The translations under genes were made by a program, and so were the position numbers. 58,218 bases of DNA, taken from contig ATWE01000026.1 of assembly GCA_000421085.1 (NCBI GenBank), forward strand, positions 1-58,218, in the 5' to 3' direction. The notes beneath the pieces are model-generated. The model saw only the letters and a program-made list of their open reading frames with translations. It was not told the origin of the DNA and did no database searches. Source of the DNA: Ensifer sp. USDA 6670 (GTDB lineage Bacteria > Pseudomonadota > Alphaproteobacteria > Rhizobiales > Rhizobiaceae). Positions within the stretch are counted from its first letter, which is position 1; each line of letters opens with the position of its first letter. Positions 43,606 to 51,763 of the stretch are shown one piece after another.

Positions 43606-44868
43606 TCACGCATCTTTCAAAGTCTCTTTCTGCGTGATCAGGCGGGCGCTGTGCTGACGCCGAAGAGAAACCCAAAGCCAGCTGAGCGCGACTGCAAAAC
43701 GGTTGCGCACACCGATCAAGAAGAAGATGTGGGCGGTACCCCAGACCCACCAGGCCACGCTACCGCGGAGCTTAACCCAACCAAAATCCACGACTGCTGC
43801 GCCAGGACCAATAGTCGTAAGGTTTCCGAGATGCTTGTAGGCAAACGGTGGCGCCTTAGGTCGACCGTGCGGTCGACGGCGGATTACGTCCGCAACGTAA
43901 GCGCCCTGCTGTTTCGCAGCGGGCGCAATCCCAGGGACAGGTTTGCCATCTGCATCCAGCACCAGCGCGGTGTCCCCGATGACGAATATGTCTGCGTCGC
44001 CTTTAACGGTGAGGTCAGGCTCAACGATTACGCGGCCAGCTCGATCCGCATCAGAGGATAGCCAAATAGCCGCATCGGACGCCTTAACGCCGGCCGCCCA
44101 TATTATCGTCCTGCAGGGGATAATCTCGCCGGCGACGACACCCCCATTACCGTCGCATTGGGTGACCGGGTCTCCGGTTCGAACTTCTACCCCAAGCTTG
44201 TTCAGCGCAGTTACGGTGTATTGCGAGAGCTCAGGGGCAAACGTTGCGAGTGGACGAGTACCTGCTTCAATCAAAATGATCTTCGCATTCCTCGGATCAA
44301 TCGTGCGAAATTCTCGCTGGAGAGTTCGATGAGCAAGTTCGGCGATGATACCAGCAAGCTCAACTCCAGTTGGTCCTGCGCCGATGATACAAAAAGTTAA
44401 CAATGCCCGCTGCCGTTCCTCATCGGATTCGAGCTCGGCCTGTTCGAAGGCCAAGAGTAGCCGACGGCGAATGGTCGTGGCATCCTCGAGCGTTTTTAGA
44501 CCAGGTGCAAAGGATTCCCAGCCATCTTGCCCAAAATATGCATGGCGCGCTCCTGTCGCTACGACAAGGGTATCGTAGGTTACGGAGTGACCTGTCTTCA
44601 ACCGAACGGATTTCTCGCTTCGATCGACCGACACTACCTCGCCTAAAAGTGTTCTAACGTTCCTGCTGGCAGCAAACAGTCGCCGAATTGGCCACGCAAT
44701 CTCCGACGTGGCAAGGATTGTGGTGGCGACTTGATAGAGTAGTGGCTGGAACAGATGATGATTGCGACGGTCGATAAGAGTAATCTGCACGTTTACTTTG
44801 CGCAGTTTTTGTACGAGCTGAATGCCAGCGAAGCCGCCGCGGACAACAACGACGTGATGATTTGACAT
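43606..44868 (-). CDS. NADH dehydrogenase type II-like FAD/NAD oxidoreductase
   Basis: 420-residue NDH-2-type flavoprotein, passing electrons from NADH to quinone without proton pumping. The ATG at 44868 begins MSNHHVVVVRGGFAGIQLVQKL. The NDH-2 signature RNHHLFQPLLYQVATTILATSEIAWPIR and second dinucleotide fold CIIGAGPTGVELAGIIAELA are clear, followed by VIGDTALV with FAD contacts. Oddity: the first glycine of the N-terminal GxGxxG FAD fold is arginine (VRGGFAG, codon CGC where GGC is expected). That could weaken FAD binding. Last gene of the minus-strand array; 56 bases after the SMR gene. Confidence 0.88.
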   Translation of the reverse strand: MSNHHVVVVRGGFAGIQLVQKLRKVNVQITLIDRRNHHLFQPLLYQVATTILATSEIAWPIRRLFAASRNVRTLLGEVVSVDRSEKSVRLKTGHSVTYDTLVVATGARHAYFGQDGWESFAPGLKTLEDATTIRRRLLLAFEQAELESDEERQRALLTFCIIGAGPTGVELAGIIAELAHRTLQREFRTIDPRNAKIILIEAGTRPLATFAPELSQYTVTALNKLGVEVRTGDPVTQCDGNGGVVAGEIIPCRTIIWAAGVKASDAAIWLSSDADRAGRVIVEPDLTVKGDADIFVIGDTALVLDADGKPVPGIAPAAKQQGAYVADVIRRRPHGRPKAPPFAYKHLGNLTTIGPGAAVVDFGWVKLRGSVAWWVWGTAHIFFLIGVRNRFAVALSWLWVSLRRQHSARLITQKETLKDA

Positions 44869-44924
44869 AAGACGACCACTTCTGTCTGACAGCCCGCGAA
44901 ACGGCGTGCTGCAGAGATCTGAGA

Positions 44925-45257
44925 CTAGTGCTTGCCAGAGCTCGAAAGCAGATTGAGCATAATCATTCCGGCTGAAATAAACGTGATACCGGCTAAGGCG
45001 TAGCTGTCGAGCCGTTGGCCGTGAACCAACCATCCAAGGCAAACGATCACCACAGTCCCAACGCCCGACCAAATCGCGTAGGCGACGCCGACGGGAATCG
45101 ACCTCAACGTAATGGATAGGAGGTAGAAGGACAGCGAGTATCCTATAATGACGATCACCGAAGGCCAGACGTTCCTGAAGCCGTCGCTGGATTTGAGAGC
45201 AGTGGTTGCGGTGACTTCAGCGGCAATTGCAAAAAACAGAACGAGATACGGCGGCAT
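44925..45257 (-). CDS. Small multidrug resistance (SMR/EmrE) family exporter
   Basis: 110 residues with four membrane helices. The essential helix-1 glutamate lies in FFAIAAEVTATTALKSSDGF. SLSFYLLSITLRSIPVGVAYAIWSGVGTVVIV is the conserved helix 2-3 region. These dimers exchange protons for cationic compounds, guanidinium or amines. The ATG at 45257 fits the family; the frame is open to 45317. Its place inside a catabolic array suggests export of a toxic amine intermediate. Confidence 0.9.
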   Translation of the reverse strand: MPPYLVLFFAIAAEVTATTALKSSDGFRNVWPSVIVIIGYSLSFYLLSITLRSIPVGVAYAIWSGVGTVVIVCLGWLVHGQRLDSYALAGITFISAGMIMLNLLSSSGKH

Positions 45258-45318
45258 TTTTTGACCTCGGACGCCCAGCAGACGTCGACGACTGTCATCG
45301 ACGTCTGCGTCAATCAAG

Positions 45319-46122
45319 TTATCGGGGTGAATGGACGTCAGGCCAGTCGTCGTACAGACGGCCCATCAGGTACGGTGTGTAGTCGTTGCCGTCGTTCTCG
45401 AGCTCGACGACATCCTTGATGATGTAGGACGTTTCGCCGCCAAGATGGCCGCCATCGATGAACTCCCCAAGCGGGATGGTCGAAACGCCTGGGTCCCAGG
45501 GAGATCCACCCAACTTCAACTTTGCGTCGCTGATCTTGCTCGACCGCTTAGTCGCCGTCGAGTTTTCGAAAACGACCAGCTGAGGCCTGGTTACATCCGA
45601 TGCGTTGACACCGAAATAACCACGCAGATCGAAGTAGTATTCTTTTTCGTCTTCCGGCGTCGTCGGCAGTTGATCACCCAAACTTGCTGTTAACTCGACC
45701 AGGCTGAAGTCCTTTCGGGACGCGAAGCCGTGAAACTCCTCACCATCATCAAAGAAGTCTACCGTGCCAAGTTTTTTTGGCATCCCCCAGAACTCGCGTC
45801 CCGTGATGATATTGACCTCCTCCGTCTCGAGAACCGTGAGATAGTAGCTGCCTTCAATAGCGCCATGTTTTGCGTTGACACCGATAATCATCGCGCGGTC
45901 ACGTCCCGCGCGGTTCGACACACCTTCGATCCATTCCATGAAAGACATGAAGCCGATTGTCACTATGGATTCTTCGGCAGGTGCCAAGCACGGTGGCAGG
46001 ACGCTTCCCACAAAGCGCTCTGTTGTCCGAAACCTGACATAGGTGTAGGTGTGATGTGTCCTGATGTCGTCATAGTACTTGCGGTACCGGTCGATCTGCT
46101 CAGGTGTCCAAACATAACCCAT
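45319..46122 (-). CDS. Acetoacetate decarboxylase (ADC) family protein 1
   Basis: 267 residues of the ADC fold. The lysine pair K116/K117 in GREFWGMPKKLG corresponds to the Schiff-base lysine region of acetoacetate decarboxylase (K115/K116 in Clostridium). MSFMEWIEGVSN, EGSYYLTVLETEE and the closing YLMGRLYDDWPDV are family-like. Members outside true ADC act as aldolase-dehydratases or on larger oxo-acids, so the reaction may not be decarboxylation. It is followed by the SMR gene after 61 bases and preceded by the APC gene at 12 bases. A second, divergent paralogue is at 50590. Confidence 0.82.
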   Translation of the reverse strand: MGYVWTPEQIDRYRKYYDDIRTHHTYTYVRFRTTERFVGSVLPPCLAPAEESIVTIGFMSFMEWIEGVSNRAGRDRAMIIGVNAKHGAIEGSYYLTVLETEEVNIITGREFWGMPKKLGTVDFFDDGEEFHGFASRKDFSLVELTASLGDQLPTTPEDEKEYYFDLRGYFGVNASDVTRPQLVVFENSTATKRSSKISDAKLKLGGSPWDPGVSTIPLGEFIDGGHLGGETSYIIKDVVELENDGNDYTPYLMGRLYDDWPDVHSPR

Positions 46123-46134
46123 GCGATGGTTCCT

Positions 46135-47547
46135 TTACTGCTTATGCTTTCGGGAGCAGGTGAAAGCTTCGTTCATGTTGAAGACCATGTATCCGGCGAT
46201 CGTAAGCGCGAGCATGATGTAGGGTAGCCATTTCATCACGCCCTCGGCCCCGGACATGAAGCTGTCGACGAACAAACAAAGGAAAACGATCATTCCGATC
46301 AAGACGACGGCGACCTGTGTTGGCGCCCGCGTCGTCTCCTTGAACACCTCCTTAAGGGCACCGATGCACAGGATGATGTAGGGACCTACCCAGAACAAGG
46401 AGTAGAGTGTCGACAGGTACGCGGTGGACTGTAGCGGGGGAGATGCCGCCAGGTATTGGAGGGCGACCGGAACGCCCGCCGCAGGTACTGCCATCAACAC
46501 CGTCGCGCCCGTCGGAGAGCCGAACTTTGGATGGATCCTTGAGAAAATCTGCGGCAAGAACCCGTTCTGCGCAGCTGTCGCGAAAACTCGACTACCATAG
46601 TTAAGGAAAGCGACAAGGCTCGCGAAGGTTGCGCCGACCAGCAGGAGATCAATCGGTTTTTGAAGATAGGCCATCCCTGCGACCTGTGTAATGATTGCCG
46701 TTGGAGAGATACCTTCATTCAACTCGGCAACGTGTGCATTCATCATCGGCGTGCAGACGAACAAGATGCCGACATAGGCGACGCCAGTTATAAGCAGTAC
46801 GCTGTTCAGGATGATGGGGACACTTTTCTTCGGATTTCTTGTTTCTGCGGCGAGCGATGCAAGCGCGTCGACGCCGACAAAATAGGCAAGCCCGACAATT
46901 GCGCCTCGCACGATGCTATGCCAATCCGTGTCGGCCAGCGCGAATTGCGAACCAAGGTCGAGACCTGTATTGGCGGCCGATGCAATGGTCGCGATCAGAA
47001 CGAGCGGGAGGGACAGGAATGCGAGCCACGCAGTCAGCGAAATCGACGCGTCCAGGCCACGCCACGCGCAAGAACCCGCCAATGCAGCAATTGCGATTGC
47101 AGAAAGCGCCTGGAACCAGCCCTCATCAGCGTATTCGAGGCCAATGCTCTGAAGGAAGCTACTTGTGAACATGACCGTGCTTGCGGTGACGGCGGCGCAT
47201 GCGACGAGAAACCCTATGAGGTATGAGGCTGCGACGAGCCTTTCCAGCCGACGGCCAAAAGCCAGGCCGACGTATGACATCATTGAGCCGGTCACGACGT
47301 AGCGGCGGGCGAAAATGTTGACAGCGGCCATTACGCAAAGTGTCGCGCACATGGCAAGGAGCATCGATAGCCAGGCTCCGTTTCCGCTTTCCAATGGCAT
47401 GTAGGCGGCGCCAATGAGCGCCGACGGAATGATTTGTTGACCGGATAATCCGAGCAGCACGACACTAGCAACGCCGACTTTGCTCGCGGTGGCCGGCACT
47501 ACAGTCTCTTGACGCAGCTCTTCAGCCAGTTCCGTAGAATTATTCAT
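46135..47547 (-). CDS. APC superfamily amino acid/amine permease
   Basis: 470-residue, twelve-helix transporter of the amino acid-polyamine-organocation superfamily. It opens VGVASVVLLGLSGQQIIPSALIGAAYMPLESGNGAW and carries IVRGAIVGLAYFVGVDALASLAAETRNPKKSVP, the helix-6 region followed by the E-R-P-loop. The ATG at 47547 has GGGGGGTAAG upstream; the frame is open further. It probably imports the amine or amino acid that the flanking enzymes degrade. It lies 58 bases after the ALDH gene and 12 before the ADC gene. Confidence 0.9.
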   Translation of the reverse strand: MNNSTELAEELRQETVVPATASKVGVASVVLLGLSGQQIIPSALIGAAYMPLESGNGAWLSMLLAMCATLCVMAAVNIFARRYVVTGSMMSYVGLAFGRRLERLVAASYLIGFLVACAAVTASTVMFTSSFLQSIGLEYADEGWFQALSAIAIAALAGSCAWRGLDASISLTAWLAFLSLPLVLIATIASAANTGLDLGSQFALADTDWHSIVRGAIVGLAYFVGVDALASLAAETRNPKKSVPIILNSVLLITGVAYVGILFVCTPMMNAHVAELNEGISPTAIITQVAGMAYLQKPIDLLLVGATFASLVAFLNYGSRVFATAAQNGFLPQIFSRIHPKFGSPTGATVLMAVPAAGVPVALQYLAASPPLQSTAYLSTLYSLFWVGPYIILCIGALKEVFKETTRAPTQVAVVLIGMIVFLCLFVDSFMSGAEGVMKWLPYIMLALTIAGYMVFNMNEAFTCSRKHKQ

Positions 47548-47605
47548 TGTCTTACCCCCCGTGATCGTACACGGCCAGCCGTTGACGACTGGCCGTGTGC
47601 GGCGA

Positions 47606-49123
47606 TTACTTCGCCTTGGCGTGCTCGTATGCTTCTTCTTCACTGTAAGGGAACCACCAGAAATCCTGCGGCGCCGCAGCCGGATCGATCATCACGAACT
47701 TGGAGGTTTGGAATTGGGCAAGGCCCTCCGGGCCAAGCTGGCGACCGATACCGGAGAGCTTCCGACCGCCGAACGGCAGCGCGTCGTTATCGAGAACGGG
47801 AGCGTTGATCCAAAGAATTCCCGACTCAACCTCATTGACCGCGCGCATCATCTCGCTCATGTCGCGCGAGTAGAGGTTTGCACCGAGCCCAAATTCCGAG
47901 CGGTTAGCGAGTTCGAGAGCTTCATCAAAGCTCTTTACCCTGCAGATCGGGGCGACCGGACCAAAGGACTCGCCATTCAAGATCTCGGCATCCGGTGAAA
48001 CATCTGTCAGAACAGCCGGTTCGATGAACCAGCCGTGATTGAGACCTGAAGGGCGAACGCCCCCCGTCGCAAACTTTGCCCCCTCTTGCCGCGCGCGCGA
48101 AAGAAGTGCCTCGAATCGATCCCTCTGGCGGAAGGTTGCCATTGGGCCGATGTCGACGTTCTCAAGGCCATTTCCAATGCGGAGCTTTTTCGTTTCGGAA
48201 ACCAGGCGCTCGACAAATTCGTCGTGAATGCTGTCGTGCACGTAAAAACGTTCGGCGGAGGTGCACACCTGACCGCAGTTGAGATAGGCGGCGAAGGCAG
48301 CAGCACGAACGGCAACGTCGAGCGGTGCGGAGGGCATGACAATGAAGGGATCGTTGCCAGAAGCCTCGATCAGAGCGGGCTTGAAGGTCTCTGCACACAC
48401 CTTCATGATTTCCTGCGCGATCGGAACCGAACCGGTGTAAGCGATGCAGTGCGTCTTTTTGCTTTTCACCAACTGTTGGGCAACGCGCGGGCCGCCGGTA
48501 ACAACCTGGACCAATCCCTTGGGCAGGTCGGCGAACACCTCCATGAACTTGAGCGTTGTGATGCTGGTCTGCTCATGCGGCTTGATGATTACCGAATTTC
48601 CGGCGGCAAGAGCAGCGGCAAGTTCCCAGCACAGCAGGACGAGCGGGAAATTGAAGGGGAGAATAATGACGACCGTTCCGAGCGGTTCCTTGACCGAGAA
48701 ATGAAATTGGCCAGGGACAGTAGCTCCCGCAATCCGACCAACTTCGTGACGGCCGAGTTCCGCGTAATAGTCGATTGCCGTCGCACACCACGACGTTTCG
48801 TCGACAGACTCCTTGAAAGGCTTACCTTCTTCGCGCGTCATAAAATAGCCGTAGATCGCCTTGTCGCGACGGATGCGAGCAGCCACTTCATGGAGCATCG
48901 TGGAGCGCGTGCGGGGGTCGATCGACAGCCACCGTTTGCGAGCGATGTTGGCTATGTCGATAACGTTCTCAACTTCGGTTTCGGCTGCGTTCGCGATCTC
49001 CGCAATCCGTTCTTCGGTTGCAGGATCGATGACCGAAATCCGTTCCGATGAGCGGCTCTTGAAATAGGCGCCATCGACGTAAAGCGTCCCGGAAAGACGG
49101 TCGAACTCCTGGTGAAGTGTCAT
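47606..49123 (-). CDS. Aldehyde dehydrogenase family protein
   Basis: 505-residue NAD(P)-dependent ALDH. Catalytic cysteine C287 lies in GQVCTSAER and general base E253 in IEASGNDPF, which varies from the usual ELGG. N158 lies in ILPFNFPLVL, and the cofactor K181 in IIKPHEQT. The C-terminal FGGRKLSGIGRQLGPEGL is typical. The ATG at 49123 has AAAGGAG seven bases upstream. It likely oxidises an aldehyde released by amine oxidation or an ADC-family reaction in this array. Closest type appears to be lactaldehyde/glycolaldehyde/betaine-aldehyde-like, not resolvable here. Confidence 0.9.
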   Translation of the reverse strand: MTLHQEFDRLSGTLYVDGAYFKSRSSERISVIDPATEERIAEIANAAETEVENVIDIANIARKRWLSIDPRTRSTMLHEVAARIRRDKAIYGYFMTREEGKPFKESVDETSWCATAIDYYAELGRHEVGRIAGATVPGQFHFSVKEPLGTVVIILPFNFPLVLLCWELAAALAAGNSVIIKPHEQTSITTLKFMEVFADLPKGLVQVVTGGPRVAQQLVKSKKTHCIAYTGSVPIAQEIMKVCAETFKPALIEASGNDPFIVMPSAPLDVAVRAAAFAAYLNCGQVCTSAERFYVHDSIHDEFVERLVSETKKLRIGNGLENVDIGPMATFRQRDRFEALLSRARQEGAKFATGGVRPSGLNHGWFIEPAVLTDVSPDAEILNGESFGPVAPICRVKSFDEALELANRSEFGLGANLYSRDMSEMMRAVNEVESGILWINAPVLDNDALPFGGRKLSGIGRQLGPEGLAQFQTSKFVMIDPAAAPQDFWWFPYSEEEAYEHAKAK

Positions 49124-49199
49124 GTATGCTCCTTTCGAAATCCAGCTTCCTGGATTTTTTCCTTTGGCTTGCGCCATTTTCTGTTTGGAAAGATGGTAC

Positions 49200-50456
49200 T
49201 TACGCGATTGCGTGAGGCGTCTTGGTGTTTGCCGGCTTCACGTCTCTGGCAGCCGAAACAGCGGCAACGTTCAGAAGGATTAGTGATGCAGCCGCGGCGA
49301 TAAACCCAACCGTGTAAAGCGAGGTGGCATCCTTCACATAACCCAGAACGAGAGGATAAACGACACCGCCGACAATGAAGCCAACGCCCATTATGAAGCC
49401 ATTGGCGGTTGCGGCCAGGGCGACGCCGACGGAATCGGCCGCCAGGCAATAGGCTAATGGGAGGCCGCCATAGGCGAAGAGACCCGAAATGGGAAGCATG
49501 GTTGCGAGCAGCCAGTACTGATGCGACCAAAGTGCAAATGCTGCGCCAACAAAAGAGGCAGTCATCCCAATACCTGATATCAAGATCAGCGGCTTTCGGC
49601 GTCCCAGCCGGTCAGAGATCAGACCGAAGCCGACTGCGCAGATCATGCCGACCAGTGGGTAAAGTGAGCCCACGATACCGGACGCCTGCTCCGTCCAGCC
49701 GTTCTCTTCCATGAGGATCGTTGGCACCCAGTAAATAGCGATCGAATACGTTCCCCACACACCTGTCAGAAACAGTGCGGCAATGATAACGTTTCGATGG
49801 CTGACTACGCCGACATAATTAGCCAATGTCTCGCCGAGAGTAGCGGCTCGTGACGGGCCTGGCTGCTGGTAAGCCGGGGGCTCCTTCAGCATCGCAAAAG
49901 CGACGATGGTAGCAAATGCGAGGATCGCCGCGCCGATCAGTGATCCGTTACGCCAACCATAATCTTGCAGAATGATCGCATAACCATAAAGCGCGGCCAC
50001 CGTGCCAATGCCGTCTGTAGCTAACATTGTCCCCATAAAAATACCGAGTCGATTGGAGCTTTCCGCCCAACGCATGGCAAGAGTGTAGGGGCCAAGAAAC
50101 AGAAGAGGGATGCCGGCGCCCTGCAGAAGGCGGGCAAGGAGCATCGTTTCGTAAGTGGGGGCATAGGAAAATGCAATCTGTCCGACCACGTTAATTGCGA
50201 GGCCAAGGATCGTGACGTTCTTTGCTCCCCATCGGTCGACCAACACGCCGGCAAAGGCCACCACTATCCCGCCCGCCAGAGCGGAGGCGGACGCAAGGGT
50301 TCCAACCATCGTATAGGTCATGCTGAGATCCTGCATCATCGCAGGAATCTGGGTGGCGTACCCGACGTAAGGGATAAAAATCGCCAGGGTAACTGCGAAG
50401 CAGAGAGCAAGCGCGCGCCACTGATCTGCTGCAGCATTATGTTTGAGATTTCTCAC
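49200..50456 (-). CDS. Major facilitator superfamily (MFS) transporter
   Basis: 418 residues with twelve predicted helices. The MFS loop 2-3 motif is GVLVDRWGAKNVTILG, and its second-half counterpart is GLISDRLGRRKPLIL. The N-terminus LALCFAVTLAIFIPYVGYATQIPAMMQDL suits an organic-acid or cyanate/nitrate-type branch. It is the second gene of the array, after ADC protein 2, and 76 bases before the ALDH gene. With the APC permease the cluster has two importers, or one importer and one exporter. Confidence 0.88.
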   Translation of the reverse strand: MRNLKHNAAADQWRALALCFAVTLAIFIPYVGYATQIPAMMQDLSMTYTMVGTLASASALAGGIVVAFAGVLVDRWGAKNVTILGLAINVVGQIAFSYAPTYETMLLARLLQGAGIPLLFLGPYTLAMRWAESSNRLGIFMGTMLATDGIGTVAALYGYAIILQDYGWRNGSLIGAAILAFATIVAFAMLKEPPAYQQPGPSRAATLGETLANYVGVVSHRNVIIAALFLTGVWGTYSIAIYWVPTILMEENGWTEQASGIVGSLYPLVGMICAVGFGLISDRLGRRKPLILISGIGMTASFVGAAFALWSHQYWLLATMLPISGLFAYGGLPLAYCLAADSVGVALAATANGFIMGVGFIVGGVVYPLVLGYVKDATSLYTVGFIAAAASLILLNVAAVSAARDVKPANTKTPHAIA

Positions 50457-50589
50457 TTTGGGACCTCCTCCGCGATATGGTCAGCAGTGCTGGTGCATTG
50501 AGCTACGTTTCGGCACGCCAGCGGCTCACGGCTAGCCAGAGGGAAAGCCGCTCGCCGAACTCAAATTTTGGGCAGTTGCCGAGGCTCGC

Positions 50590-51375
50590 TTACCTAAAGC
50601 GTGCAGCCTTCGGGAAGAGACGGAAGTCGTCGTATTTCTGGCCGTAGATAAACGGCTTGTAAGCGTCGGGATTTTCCAGTTCGTGCACGAAGGGCACGGT
50701 CCAGCAAGAGCCGCCTTCCGCATAGTAGGCCTTTCCGACAGAGACAATTGGGATCGTGTCGAGCGGGTCAAACTGGCTTCCAGCGAGCTTCAGGGTTGCG
50801 GTGCCTTCGCGCGTAACTCTGTAGTCTTCCTCGATTTCCAGGCACACGAGGTTCACGCCGTTCTGGAAACCTCGGCCAGACGGATGGGGCTGGGCTTTCA
50901 GTTCGAAGTCCAGGAGGCCATTGGATTTCGACGGACCAAGGTCCGGACCGAACTCCGCGTTGATCTCGATGAGCCGAACACCATTCCGCTCCGAGTAGCC
51001 GTATGCCTGTTGACCGTCGAAATAGAGCTGAGCGGTCCCCAGCTTCTTGCCCTCACCCCAGAGCTCCCGGCCAATCGTAACCGGCGAGTCCCCGCTGACG
51101 AAGAGCGTCAGCATGGTCGTCCCCTCATGCTCTCCATACTTGCACTTGAGGTAAATGATGCCGCAGTCGAATTCTCCACAAAGTGCGCTCTGCCAGCGGG
51201 ATACGTTGGCATAGGCGATCGGTTCGTCGGCGGGCTCGAAGCAGGGGGCCAGGACCGAACGAACGAATTCCTTGGTAGTTGTGAACTCGACAGTCACCGA
51301 TTCGGTCGTGAACTGGCCTCGCGCCATCAGGTCCTCTATCTCCCTGACCTGCTCAGCTGTTTTGACGAAGCTCAT
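50590..51375 (-). CDS. Acetoacetate decarboxylase (ADC) family protein 2
   Basis: 261 residues of the ADC fold. The lysine pair K110/K111 lies in GRELWGEGKKLG, the counterpart of WGMPKKLG in protein 1. FTTTKEFVRSVLAPCFEPADE and TTMLTLFVSGDSPVTIG parallel the sister protein. The two are clearly diverged, so each likely handles a different substrate or step. It is the first gene of the minus-strand array and faces the divergent FAD oxidoreductase gene across 388 bp. Confidence 0.82.
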   Translation of the reverse strand: MSFVKTAEQVREIEDLMARGQFTTESVTVEFTTTKEFVRSVLAPCFEPADEPIAYANVSRWQSALCGEFDCGIIYLKCKYGEHEGTTMLTLFVSGDSPVTIGRELWGEGKKLGTAQLYFDGQQAYGYSERNGVRLIEINAEFGPDLGPSKSNGLLDFELKAQPHPSGRGFQNGVNLVCLEIEEDYRVTREGTATLKLAGSQFDPLDTIPIVSVGKAYYAEGGSCWTVPFVHELENPDAYKPFIYGQKYDDFRLFPKAARFR

Positions 51376-51556
51376 TGTATTTCTCCTCTAATTTACTGAG
51401 CCGCGCTGAGAAAAGCAGATAGCTTCGCCCCAGTTCGCACCGCGTGGTTCCGCGCTGCACACGGCAAATTCGCTCTAATTTGACTTTGCCCGGAGCCGTC
51501 TTCTCTTGTGATTTTTGTCATGCAGCAACCCAGCCTCATGACGCTATGTTAAAAAT

Positions 51557-51593
51557 TTCGAACATTCAACCTGTTTTTTCGAACACGTGTTGA
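51557..51593. promoter_or_regulatory. Two TTCGAACA operator-like elements
   Basis: TTCGAACATTCAAC (51557-51570) and TTCGAACACGTGTTGA (51578-51593) start 21 bases apart, two helical turns. The second contains the perfect palindrome AACACGTGTT. The first matches the element before the XRE-cupin gene, so these are candidate binding sites for that regulator. Confidence 0.55.
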
Positions 51594-51678
51594 GAAAGTA
51601 TTTTTTCCCAGATGCGGTGCCGGCCTGCACAACTCTTAATTCGATTTTGCGGAACTGCACAATTTCAGGGCACATGTG

Positions 51679-51706
51679 TTGACTCGTAGCGCAAACCTTA
51701 TATGTT
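51679..51706 (+). promoter_or_regulatory. sigma70-like promoter of the FAD oxidoreductase gene
   Basis: TTGACT (51679-51684), a 16-base spacer and TATGTT (51701-51706), 57 bases before the ATG at 51764. Confidence 0.5.
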
Positions 51707-51720
51707 TTCTGTAATGTTGT
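51702..51720 (+). promoter_or_regulatory. 19-base element shared with the etfB promoter
   Basis: ATGTTTTCTGTAATGTTGT here matches, at 18 of 19 positions, the reverse complement of 54167-54185. It lies over and just after the -10, where a repressor would act. Its core TGTAATGTT is also in the 7359 palindrome. Confidence 0.6.
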
Positions 51721-51763
51721 GCTCGGTTGTTAAGCACTTCCTCCGCATGAATCAGGACCCGCG

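Larger units (their letters stand above)
51376..51763. other. Divergent regulatory region between ADC protein 2 and the FAD oxidoreductase
   Basis: 388 bp, AT-rich in the middle, no gene recognised. It holds two TTCGAACA elements (51557 and 51578), a sigma70-like promoter (51679-51706) and a 19-base element shared with the etfB promoter (51702-51720). Confidence 0.7.

Noticed and set aside
48086..49051. 321-residue open frame on the plus strand opposite the ALDH gene
   Set aside because: Mirror of the ALDH codons; composition is unlike a folded protein.
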